A stretch of 64,000 nucleotides of DNA from Ruegeria sp. HKCCD4315 (GTDB taxonomy: Bacteria > Pseudomonadota > Alphaproteobacteria > Rhodobacterales > Rhodobacteraceae). Position numbers and translations under genes: made by a program. The notes under the pieces were generated by a model. It made no database searches and was not told where the DNA came from. It was given only the letters and a program-made list of their open reading frames with translations. The stretch lies in the NCBI RefSeq assembly GCF_013112245.1, contig NZ_WVRN01000001.1:3228501-3292500 (forward strand). Direction: 5' to 3'. Below, piece by piece: positions 35,593 to 43,083 of the stretch; the first letter of the stretch is position 1; every line of letters starts with the position of its first letter.

Positions 35593-35649
35593 CTAGCAGG
35601 CTTTCCCCCCGGTTGTTCCGACACCTCTCTCCAATCTCTTTCTTGACAC
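35593..35649 (-). CDS. Putative 18-codon mini-ORF with an extended Shine-Dalgarno
   Basis: On the minus strand GTG 35649 opens 18 codons (MSRKRLERGVGTTGGKAC) to TAG 35595-35593. Its upstream region reads AAAGGAGGTGATCCA (35664-35650), complementary to the entire 3' tail of 16S rRNA. AGGAGG ends seven bases before the GTG. About 110 bases downstream, GACCTCCTT (35539-35531) can pair with AAGGAGGT and hide the site, and a terminator follows. The peptide is basic and of no family I know. It could be a leader peptide, a sensor of free ribosomes, or a small RNA with no translation. Translation is inferred only from the site. Confidence 0.45.
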   Translation of the reverse strand: MSRKRLERGVGTTGGKAC

Positions 35650-35724
35650 TGGATCACCTCCTTTTCTATCTGTTGCGGTTAACTTTGAGCCTGACACAAG
35701 ATGCGCCATTCTCAAAGCACTTTT

Positions 35725-36372
35725 TTACGCAGGCTGTGCGGCAGTCAGCCGGGCAACAATGACTTTGAACGGGATCAAAGCAATCAGCGCCAGCGACAGT
35801 TTCACCAGCCAGTCTGCAAAAGCCAGCGTCACCCACAGCGGGGCCATCGGGCCGGACAGCATGAACGGTACAGGCTCCCACGCCCAGTTGATCGCGGCAT
35901 CGGCGTTGGCACCGAAGAAAGTGACCGAGGCCGAGAAGGCGATGGTGAAGAAGATGGCGGTATCGAGCGCTGATCCAACCAGCGTCGAGACCAAGGGTGC
36001 GCGCCACCAGCGGCCGCCGCGCATGGCGTTGAACACGGTGACGTCGGTCAGTTGAGCGATCAGGAAGGCCGTGCCCGAGGCAACTGCGATCCGCAGCGGT
36101 ACGGCGGCGTATTCAAAACCGTCGCCTTGCAGCATGATCTGACTGCCGATCAGCGAACAGATGATACCGGTGACAAACCCGGCGAACACGACCTTGCGGG
36201 CCGGAACGACGCCGTGGACGCGGTTCACGATGTCTGTAACCAGAAAGGCCAGCGGATAGGTGAAAGCACCCCAGGTCAACAGCCCGTCAAGGATCAGGAA
36301 CTGGACCAGGATGTTTGAGGCCACAACAATGGCGGCCATGGCAATGATGCCGGGAATGTAAGCGCGTTGCAT
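35725..36372 (-). CDS. Queuosine precursor transporter (YhhQ/VUT family)
   Basis: The 215-residue membrane protein has about six helices and the COG1738 signatures TYPLAFLVTDIVNRVHG, ARKVVFAGF and LVGSALDTAIFFTIAFS. Family members take up queuosine precursors such as preQ0/preQ1 for tRNA modification. The start is ATG 36372 without a clear ribosome-binding site; the leader is palindromic (36410-36430). A 7-bp inverted repeat (CTTTGAG/CTCAAAG) follows the gene. Confidence 0.88.
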   Translation of the reverse strand: MQRAYIPGIIAMAAIVVASNILVQFLILDGLLTWGAFTYPLAFLVTDIVNRVHGVVPARKVVFAGFVTGIICSLIGSQIMLQGDGFEYAAVPLRIAVASGTAFLIAQLTDVTVFNAMRGGRWWRAPLVSTLVGSALDTAIFFTIAFSASVTFFGANADAAINWAWEPVPFMLSGPMAPLWVTLAFADWLVKLSLALIALIPFKVIVARLTAAQPA

Positions 36373-36409
36373 GTTTTGATGCCCGTTTTAACAAGGTAGC
36401 GGCGACTTG

Positions 36410-36430
36410 GCCAAGGGACCGTCCCAAGGC
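36410..36430 (-). promoter_or_regulatory. Interrupted palindrome in the leader of the queuosine transporter gene
   Basis: The 21-base sequence has arms GCC, two bases, GGGAC, a central base, GTCCC, two bases, GGC, symmetrical except for the two-base spacers. It lies 38 bases upstream of the ATG. Nearby GGCAAG and CTTGCC can form another stem. It may be an operator or leader structure. I could not fit it to the preQ1 riboswitch consensus. Confidence 0.35.
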
Positions 36431-36463
36431 AAGCCGTGCGTTTAGACCCTTGCCGTGGCTCTG

Positions 36464-37348
36464 TCAATCGGGCAGGAGATATTCCACCAATTCGGTTCGC
36501 TGCAGAGCCAGAAAGTTGTCATCCGAGATCATCGTGGCCCGCAAACGGCCCTGACCGTCACGCCAGATAGACAGCCCTTCGAGGTTGTCATGCGCGCCTT
36601 TTGTTGTTTCGAACAGGACCTCTTCGGCGCTGGGTGCGTCATCGGCCACATCCCATCGACGCAGCCGCGAGCGAAAGCCGAAAAAACCCAGCGTACGCTC
36701 GAGCACATAAAACTTTCCGTCCGGGCCGAAGTCGGCGCCGACAGGTTTGAAACCATCGCGCTGCGGCAAGACAAATGGGATCGACCATGCATCACCGTTC
36801 CAACGGTAAACCGGGATGTCCCCTTCAGCCGTACGGTCTTTTTCCGGCATTGTGTAAAGCTGGCTGCGCACATCGATGGCAAGAGCTTCGAAAGACCCAT
36901 TGTCAGCGAGGTCGTTAAAGCCCGGGGGTCGCGGCAAAACTCGCGCCTTGGCACCTGGCTCTGGATAATAGGCGATCCGGTGCACCCCTTCGAACGAGAT
37001 ATAGAGCCCACCATCTGGTGCCAACGCAAGCCCTTCGGAATCGCCTACACCACCTTTCATAATGCTCCCCTGGCTGGACAAGACCCGCCATTGATCCAAA
37101 ACATAAATGCTGGTGATCTGGTCTCCGTCCCGCTCGACGCGAGCCGTGGCTATTCTGGCCCGATCGCTCAGCACCAGTATCTGTTGACTGTCGCCCAGAA
37201 CGTGCAGCGCCGAAAACCCACCAAACCAATCCGCCGGATTATTCCATTCAAAACTGTGCAGATGGGTGGCGGACTTGATTTCGACCGCCACAACTGCCGT
37301 GGCCGCAAACAGAAAGACGCTTAGTTGGACTGCAAAACGGCGGCGCAT
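36464..37348 (-). CDS. Exported esterase-like phytase family protein
   Basis: The 294-residue protein has a signal peptide (FLFAATAVVAVE) and a beta-propeller-like pattern with GGFSALHVLGDSQQILVLSDRARI, GDSEGLALAPDGGLYISFEGVHRI and DNLEGLSIWRDGQGRLRATMISDDN. This is the esterase-like activity of phytase family (PF13449-type). It is expected in the periplasm; the substrate is unknown. Its start lies inside the 3' end of mepA (28-base overlap), so the two are coupled. Confidence 0.85.
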   Translation of the reverse strand: MRRRFAVQLSVFLFAATAVVAVEIKSATHLHSFEWNNPADWFGGFSALHVLGDSQQILVLSDRARIATARVERDGDQITSIYVLDQWRVLSSQGSIMKGGVGDSEGLALAPDGGLYISFEGVHRIAYYPEPGAKARVLPRPPGFNDLADNGSFEALAIDVRSQLYTMPEKDRTAEGDIPVYRWNGDAWSIPFVLPQRDGFKPVGADFGPDGKFYVLERTLGFFGFRSRLRRWDVADDAPSAEEVLFETTKGAHDNLEGLSIWRDGQGRLRATMISDDNFLALQRTELVEYLLPD

Positions 37349-38184
37349 TGTTGTGGCAAATCAGCCAGAACATATTCCCGGCGTTTCTTGGGGGCTGGGG
37401 CATTTGGGTCAGGTGGCGGCGGATTGAGGATGTTGTTCACCCATTCCTGCGCCTGAGCGCATCCATCGCCCTTGGGGGGCGGGTCCTGATTGACGCAACC
37501 CTTCGACCCTCGGGGGCATTTCAGACGGACGTGAAAATGATAGTGATGCCCCCACCATGGTCTGATCTTGCGCAAATAGGCGCGGTTGCCCTTCTCATCC
37601 TTGCACATTTGTACTTTAGCACCGGGAAAGACGAAAATACGCGCGACACGCTTGTCTTTGGCGGCTTCGCGCAGAACAGCATGGTGCTGTTTCGTCCAGT
37701 TCCCGTTGACAAAAGCCCCATTTGCGCGACGCAGAGAAATAGACGAGATATTCTCGCGCGCTTTGCGGCTGAGACGCATGTTGTCCCCGGGCAGCATCCA
37801 GATGTCGATATCCAGACCCAGCTGGTGGGACCGATGGCCCGACGTCATCGGGCCACCCCGTGGTTGGCTGATATCCCCTATATAGAGACCGTTCCAGCCC
37901 GGCTGTTTCGCGGCAAACTTACTGAGGTCCTTGACGTAATCGATCGCCTCGGGGTGTCCCCAGTTGCGGTTGCGTGACAGACGCATAGCTTGCCAAGTGG
38001 CCCCGGTTTCGGGCAATTGCACTGATCCGGCGGCGCATCCGCGCGAATAACTGCCGAACGCGGCCGGTTTTTGTTGCGAATTGACCCGTTGCGCACCGAA
38101 CAACTGCTTTGCCAACGGCTCTGCCGTCGCTGTACCCGCCAAAGCAAGTGCAGCCACGATTATCAAAAAACGCTTTAAAATCAT
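37321..38184 (-). CDS. mepA: Penicillin-insensitive murein endopeptidase
   Basis: The 287-residue protein has a signal peptide and the LAS-metallopeptidase motif G-H117-R-S-H120-Q-L-G-L-D-I-D127 (zinc ligands H120 and D127 by analogy to E. coli MepA), plus W-G-H-H-Y-H-F-H-V. It cleaves D-Ala-meso-DAP cross-links in peptidoglycan. It overlaps the upstream MFS gene by ATGA and the downstream esterase-like gene by 28 bases. Confidence 0.94.
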   Translation of the reverse strand: MILKRFLIIVAALALAGTATAEPLAKQLFGAQRVNSQQKPAAFGSYSRGCAAGSVQLPETGATWQAMRLSRNRNWGHPEAIDYVKDLSKFAAKQPGWNGLYIGDISQPRGGPMTSGHRSHQLGLDIDIWMLPGDNMRLSRKARENISSISLRRANGAFVNGNWTKQHHAVLREAAKDKRVARIFVFPGAKVQMCKDEKGNRAYLRKIRPWWGHHYHFHVRLKCPRGSKGCVNQDPPPKGDGCAQAQEWVNNILNPPPPDPNAPAPKKRREYVLADLPQQCAAVLQSN

Positions 38185-39548
38185 CTGCTCTGATCCCCTT
38201 CCGGTCTGACCCAGCGCATCAGGAATAGTCCCAGAATAAACAACCCAACGATGGGTGACACCCCCAGCCGGGCACTGCCGGTCACGGTTGTTGCAATTCC
38301 GATCAAAAGCGGTGCCGCAAATGCTGTCGCGCGCCCCGACAGACCATAAAGCCCAAAGCTTTCCACCGGAGCCTCGGGATCAGTATGGCGCACCATCATT
38401 GAGCGGCTGGCCGATTGAAGAATGCCGCCCATACCACCGATCAACACACCGCAGCCGAAGAAAACGATATCCGGCAAACTGGATCCTTCTTCGAGCTGGA
38501 TGCCATAGATTTGCGTCCGATCCATCATGACCACAGTGGCGCAGACGAATATCAGAACCCAAATCGCAACGATGATCACGGGTTTGGGGCCGTATTTCTT
38601 GTCCAGCTTGCCGCCGATCCAGGAAAATGCCGCCGCTGCCAAAACGCTGACAATCCCAAAAATTCCGATCTTGATCAGGTCCCACTCCAGCACCAAACGC
38701 GCGTAGACACCGCCAAAGCTGTAAAGCCCGTTCAGCGCATCACGGAAGAACATGGACGAACCGAGGTAGCTGGCAAGACTGACGCGATGGCGCAGGTTAG
38801 ACACTGATTTTGCAAGCAGACGCAGCGCTTCACCCACGCTGCCCGTTTTGTCACTTGGTGCGTCATCGCGCACCCACAGGAAGTAGGGCACCATAAACAG
38901 AATGAACCAAGCAGCCGTAAACGGGCCGACAAAACGGGTGCCTTCCCGGGTCGCCGCATCTAGACCCAAGGCAGGCTCCATTCCGATCAGTGTTTTGCCG
39001 TTCGCCTGTTCCACAAACAGCGCCAACATGATCGCCAGTGAGATCAGGCCGCCAAAATAGCCAAATGCAAAGCCCGAGCCCGAAATCTCGCCCACTTCAC
39101 TGTCGTCGCCCAGATCAGGTAGCTGAGAATTGATAAATATCAGCGCATATTCCGCGCCCACGAAACCCAGCCCAAAGGCCGACAGCATCAGCCACATGTT
39201 CGAGCCATCGGGCATCGTGTACCACAACGCGCCGGATCCAACCGCGTACATAACCGAAAACGCAAAGATCCACGGAATGCGCCGCCCCGACACATCCGCC
39301 ATCGCCCCCAGCAAAGGCGCGCCAAAGGCAATGATTAACCCTGTGATCGTCAAACAGTTCGCCCAGACCGTTTGTGCCTGCGCGGCTGCGGCTTCGGCAT
39401 CCAGTCCACTGTTCGCGTAATACCCGGCTGCCACCCCGGCAAAATATGGGCCAAAGACAAAGGTGACCAACAGCGTGTGATACGGCTGGCTGGCCCAGTC
39501 AAAGAACCACCAGCCCCAGATGCGCTTGCGTTTGGAAATCTCTGCCAT
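38181..39548 (-). CDS. MFS transporter of the UMF1/Atg22-like family
   Basis: The 455-residue membrane protein has about twelve helices. The N-terminal WGWWFFDWASQPYHTLLVTFVFGPYF and GAPLLGAMADVSGRRIPWIF segments are typical of the UMF1 (vacuole effluxer Atg22-like) group. Bacterial substrates are unknown. ATG 39548 follows AGAGG by about six bases. It precedes mepA with a four-base overlap, placing a transporter, a murein hydrolase and an esterase in one operon. Confidence 0.88.
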   Translation of the reverse strand: MAEISKRKRIWGWWFFDWASQPYHTLLVTFVFGPYFAGVAAGYYANSGLDAEAAAAQAQTVWANCLTITGLIIAFGAPLLGAMADVSGRRIPWIFAFSVMYAVGSGALWYTMPDGSNMWLMLSAFGLGFVGAEYALIFINSQLPDLGDDSEVGEISGSGFAFGYFGGLISLAIMLALFVEQANGKTLIGMEPALGLDAATREGTRFVGPFTAAWFILFMVPYFLWVRDDAPSDKTGSVGEALRLLAKSVSNLRHRVSLASYLGSSMFFRDALNGLYSFGGVYARLVLEWDLIKIGIFGIVSVLAAAAFSWIGGKLDKKYGPKPVIIVAIWVLIFVCATVVMMDRTQIYGIQLEEGSSLPDIVFFGCGVLIGGMGGILQSASRSMMVRHTDPEAPVESFGLYGLSGRATAFAAPLLIGIATTVTGSARLGVSPIVGLFILGLFLMRWVRPEGDQSR

Positions 39549-39675
39549 TTCTGCCTCTGTTATTGTTGTGTTTATAAGACGGGGGTTTGGTTCAATTCGC
39601 AAGCGTTGAGTGTCAGGCACTTGCTCTTTGCCGCTGTGGTGCTTAGGTCTCGGCCAACAAGAAAACGGAGAACCC

Positions 39676-39963
39676 ATGCTGTCGCTGATCCAAATCCTGC
39701 TGCTGATCCTGGACGTTGTCTGGTTCATCATTCTGGCCCATGTGATCATGAGCTGGCTGATCAACTTTCAGGTGCTCAACTTGCACCAGCAACTGGTTGC
39801 GCAAATCTGGTACGGGTTGAACCGCATATTAGAGCCTATTTACGGCCCAATCCGTCGCATCCTGCCCAATATGGGCGGGCTGGATCTGACACCTTTGGTG
39901 GTCCTGATCGGGGTCTATGCGCTGCGGATCATCCTGATCAACAATGCACCCTATTTCTACTGA
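39676..39963 (+). CDS. YggT family membrane protein
   Basis: The 95-residue protein has two hydrophobic segments (LIQILLLILDVVWFIILAHVIMSWL and LTPLVVLIGVYALRIILIN) around the YggT motif LNRILEPIYGPIRRILP. These proteins have been linked to cell-envelope and osmotic functions; the mechanism is unclear. ATG 39676 follows GGAG by about seven bases. It is monocistronic, divergent from the MFS gene. Confidence 0.88.
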   Translation: MLSLIQILLLILDVVWFIILAHVIMSWLINFQVLNLHQQLVAQIWYGLNRILEPIYGPIRRILPNMGGLDLTPLVVLIGVYALRIILINNAPYFY

Positions 39964-40041
39964 CCTCTTGTTCACCGAATCTTAGTATGTGATTGTCCTG
40001 TCTTAAGAGCAGATAAACCTTAAAACAGGGCAACCCCGCAG

Positions 40042-42081
40042 ATGTTCGACTCCGCACCCTTGCTGCGAGATGTCTTTGGATTCGATGACTTCCGCCCCGG
40101 ACAGGAAGAGATAGTCGATGCCGTGACCGCTGGCGAAAACGTGCTTGCGATCATGCCGACCGGGGGCGGTAAATCTCTGTGTTTTCAGCTGCCCGCCCTG
40201 CTGCGAGATGGCGTGACCGTAGTGATATCGCCACTGATCGCCCTGATGCGTGATCAGGTGCGTGGGTTGCAGGAGGCCGGGGTCGAGGCCGGGGCGCTGA
40301 CCTCGGGCAACACACCTGAAGAAACCGACGCGGTGTGGGAAGCTTTGGAGGCCGGACGGCTCAAGCTACTTTACATGGCACCGGAACGTCTGGCGGCCGG
40401 GTCGGCGTTAGGCATGCTGCGCCGGATCAATGTCAGCCTGATTGCCGTGGACGAGGCGCATTGCGTCAGCCAGTGGGGCCACGATTTCCGCCCGGATTAC
40501 CTGCGGATCGGTGAACTTCGGCGCGCGCTGGACGTCCCTCTTGCTGCCTTCACCGCCACGGCGGATGCAGAGACGCAAGACGAGATTGTCGAAAAACTGT
40601 TTGACGGCATCGAACCACACAAGTTTCTGCGTGGGTTTGACCGGCCCAACATCCATCTGGCTTTTGCTGCCAAGGACGGGCCGCGTAAACAGATCCTCGA
40701 TTTCGCCGCTGCCCGTAAGGGTCAATCCGGCATTGTCTATTGCGGCACCCGCAACAAGACCGAAGTGCTGGCCAAGGCTTTGCGCGACGAAGGCCACACC
40801 GCCTGCCACTATCACGGCGGTATGGATCCCGAGGACCGGCGCATCGTCGAGGCGCGCTTCGCCCGCGAGGATGGTCTGATCATCGTTGCCACGGTTGCCT
40901 TTGGCATGGGCATCGACAAACCCGATATCCGCTGGGTCGCCCATGCGGACCTGCCCAAATCCATCGAGGCTTACTATCAGGAGATTGGCCGCGCTGGGCG
41001 CGATGGCGGCCCCGCCGAGACGCTGACCCTATTCGGCCCCGACGATATCCGCCTGCGACGGTCGCAGATAGACGAAGGGTTGGCCCCGCCCGAGCGCCGC
41101 ATGGCCGACCACGCCCGCCTGAACGCTTTGCTGGGTCTGGCCGAGGCGCTGGTGTGCCGCCGTCAAACTCTGTTGGGCTATTTCGGCGAACAGGCCGAAC
41201 CTTGCGGGAAATGCGATCTGTGCGACACGCCGCCCGAGGTCTTCGACGGCACCACCCCCGTCCGCATGGCCCTTTCCTGTATCTTGCGCACCGAAGAATG
41301 GTTCGGCGCGGGCCATCTGATCGATATTCTGCTGGGGAACGAGACCGACAAAATACGCGCGCGTCGTCACGACGATCTGTCCACTTGGGGCATCGGCAAA
41401 GACTGGTCGCGCCCTCAATGGCAAGCGATTTTCCGGCAGATGATGGGGCATGATCTGGTCCGCCCTGATCCAGAACGCCATGGCGCGTTACGCATGACCG
41501 AAGCTGCCAAGCCGATCCTGAAAGGCGAGGCGCAGATCAACCTGCGCAAGGACACGATCCGAAAGGCCACGCGCCGCCCCGCAGTGAAAGCCATGGTGTC
41601 CGAGGAAGACGCACCGTTGCTGTCGGCACTTAAGGCCAAACGCCGCGCTTTGGCAGAAACCGCACGTGTGCCAGCCTATGTGATCTTCCCTGATCGCACT
41701 TTGATCGAAATGGCTGAAAAACGCCCCGCTACACTGGATGACATGGCGCGTGTTGGCGGTGTTGGTGCCAAAAAGCTGGAACGCTATGGCGACACCTTCC
41801 TTGAAGTCATCGCAGGCGCGGTTGAGGCCGTGCACCCAGCCCGCCGCAAACTGGCGGGGCGGGACCAAGGTGAGATTTACGATCGTTTGCTCGAAGTACA
41901 GTCTCAGTTATCGCGCGGCCCCGATGGGATAGATAAGCCGCTGACCTGCTCGGCCTCGCAACTGGCGAAGGTGGCGCAGATGCGGCCGGATGATCCGCGC
42001 GGGATCGAGACAGTGTTGGGTGATCGGCGTCACGAAAGGTTTGGCGCTGCCTTTCTGGACGTGCTGCGTGAGGCGGGCTAG
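40042..42081 (+). CDS. recQ: ATP-dependent DNA helicase RecQ
   Basis: The 679-residue protein has the full RecQ layout: Walker A MPTGGGKSL (about 37), DEAH box VDEAHC, FTATAD, GRAGRDG motif VI, and a zinc-binding Cys set (CRRQTL ... CGKCDLC). A winged-helix domain and a C-terminal HRDC domain (LKAKRRALAETARVPAYVIFPD, then GVGAKKLERYG) follow. It unwinds 3'-5' in the RecF repair pathway. Its TAG stop lies inside the left arm of the inverted-repeat element at 42078. Confidence 0.97.
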   Translation: MFDSAPLLRDVFGFDDFRPGQEEIVDAVTAGENVLAIMPTGGGKSLCFQLPALLRDGVTVVISPLIALMRDQVRGLQEAGVEAGALTSGNTPEETDAVWEALEAGRLKLLYMAPERLAAGSALGMLRRINVSLIAVDEAHCVSQWGHDFRPDYLRIGELRRALDVPLAAFTATADAETQDEIVEKLFDGIEPHKFLRGFDRPNIHLAFAAKDGPRKQILDFAAARKGQSGIVYCGTRNKTEVLAKALRDEGHTACHYHGGMDPEDRRIVEARFAREDGLIIVATVAFGMGIDKPDIRWVAHADLPKSIEAYYQEIGRAGRDGGPAETLTLFGPDDIRLRRSQIDEGLAPPERRMADHARLNALLGLAEALVCRRQTLLGYFGEQAEPCGKCDLCDTPPEVFDGTTPVRMALSCILRTEEWFGAGHLIDILLGNETDKIRARRHDDLSTWGIGKDWSRPQWQAIFRQMMGHDLVRPDPERHGALRMTEAAKPILKGEAQINLRKDTIRKATRRPAVKAMVSEEDAPLLSALKAKRRALAETARVPAYVIFPDRTLIEMAEKRPATLDDMARVGGVGAKKLERYGDTFLEVIAGAVEAVHPARRKLAGRDQGEIYDRLLEVQSQLSRGPDGIDKPLTCSASQLAKVAQMRPDDPRGIETVLGDRRHERFGAAFLDVLREAG

Positions 42082-42181
42082 TTCGTTTTGCGTTTCAATG
42101 CTGTCAAAAGACGCTGCCTCTCCCTATGGTCGACCGCGCCTTTCGACAAAAGCACTTTTGGTAAAACGCAAAACGACCTAG
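42078..42181. repeat. 104-bp element with 18-bp inverted ends between recQ and yaaA
   Basis: CTAGTTCGTTTTGCGTTT at 42078-42095 is the inverse complement of 42164-42181 with one mismatch (17 of 18); 13 bases of it match perfectly. A further pair CAAAAG/CTTTTG lies inside. The unit fills most of the 133-base gap and includes the recQ stop. It could form one long hairpin in RNA or be a MITE-like insertion bounded by CTAG. No ORF of note lies inside. Confidence 0.75.
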
Positions 42182-42214
42182 ATACACCAAATCAGGCAAG
42201 GAAAGAGGGCGGAT

Positions 42215-42985
42215 ATGCTGGTAGTGATTTCCCCGGCCAAGCGGCTGGATTGGGCAGAGCGGGATGTCGCGGTCACACAGCCCGACTTTCAGGATGACGC
42301 GATCCGGCTGTCAAAGACCGCACGGAACCTGACACTTGGCGACCTGAAAAAGCTGATGAGCCTGAGCGACGATCTGGCACGCCTGAACCGCGACCGCTAT
42401 CGCGCCTTTGTGGACGCGCCCGAGGCCGAGGCTACGCGCCCTGCAGCGCTGGCCTTTGCTGGCGATACTTATCAAGGTTTAGAGGCTGCATCTCTGGATG
42501 CGGACGAAATGGCATGGGCCCAGGATCACCTTCGCATCCTCTCGGGACTTTACGGCATGCTGCGACCGCTGGATGCGATTCAGCCTTATCGGCTGGAGAT
42601 GGGCAGCAAGTTGAAAACCCGGCGCGGCAAGAATCTTTATGACTACTGGGGCGACCAGCTCAGCAAAGCGCTGAATGCACAAGGCACGGAAATTGGCAGC
42701 GATGTTCTTATCAACTGCGCCAGCCAGGAATATTTTGGCGCGGTTGCCCCAAATGCGCTGAAACTGCGTGTCGTCACGCCGGTGTTCATGGAAGATAAGA
42801 ACGGCACCCCGAAAATCGTCAGTTTCTTTGCTAAAAAAGCACGCGGTGCGATGGCGCGTTACATCATCCAGCACCGCCTGACCAACCCCAAGGCTTTGTT
42901 GGAGTTCGACACAGGCGGTTATGCCTATCGCGCGGACCTGTCAGAAGAGGACAAACCGGTCTTTGTTAGACCCTATGCGGCCTGA
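42215..42985 (+). CDS. yaaA: Peroxide stress protein YaaA
   Basis: The 256-residue protein matches the YaaA/DUF328 family: MLVVISPAKRLDW, FAGDTYQGLEA, LRILSGLYGMLRPLD, YRLEMG, and CASQEYFGAV. YaaA limits free iron and oxidative DNA damage under peroxide stress and binds DNA in E. coli. A purine-rich GAAAGAGGG precedes the ATG. It follows recQ and the inverted-repeat element on the same strand. Confidence 0.93.
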   Translation: MLVVISPAKRLDWAERDVAVTQPDFQDDAIRLSKTARNLTLGDLKKLMSLSDDLARLNRDRYRAFVDAPEAEATRPAALAFAGDTYQGLEAASLDADEMAWAQDHLRILSGLYGMLRPLDAIQPYRLEMGSKLKTRRGKNLYDYWGDQLSKALNAQGTEIGSDVLINCASQEYFGAVAPNALKLRVVTPVFMEDKNGTPKIVSFFAKKARGAMARYIIQHRLTNPKALLEFDTGGYAYRADLSEEDKPVFVRPYAA

Positions 42986-43033
42986 AAACATCTGTAAAAC
43001 AACAAAGATCATTGATTGCGTGTCAGGAAGGAA

Positions 43034-43053
43034 GCGAGGGGTCAGCCCCTCGC
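43034..43053. terminator. Hairpin between convergent yaaA and the sensor kinase
   Basis: GCGAGGGG (43034-43041) pairs perfectly with CCCCTCGC (43046-43053) around TCAG. It lies 49 bases after the yaaA stop and 17 bases beyond the kinase stop on the other strand. No T-run follows directly, so it may be a bidirectional stall or RNA-end structure. Confidence 0.5.
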
Positions 43054-43060
43054 GCTCCCC

Positions 43061-43083
43061 GAGGTATATTTAGCCAGATGAAG
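43061..43083. repeat. Dispersed 23-bp 3'-end element, copy B
   Basis: The sequence GAGGTAT ... GCCAGATGAAG matches copy A (34208-34230) at 21 of 23 bases. Read on the minus strand it encodes the last residues of the sensor kinase (A-S-S-G) and supplies its TAA stop (43072-43070). Like copy A it is next to a GC-rich hairpin at the 3' end of a minus-strand gene. Confidence 0.75.

Noticed and set aside
35649..35664. Fragment of a 16S rRNA gene
   Set aside because: Only the last 16 bases match; upstream sequence is not rRNA. It reads as an extended Shine-Dalgarno on the other strand.
36373..36460. preQ1 riboswitch upstream of the queuosine-precursor transporter
   Set aside because: Stems are present but I could not fit the class I, II or III consensus, so only a structured leader is reported.
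39964..40041. LexA (SOS) box upstream of recQ
   Set aside because: One GTTC is present but no second GTTC seven bases on, as the alphaproteobacterial site requires.
42078..42181. Insertion sequence with transposase
   Set aside because: The inverted ends enclose only 68 bases and no ORF; at most a non-autonomous element.
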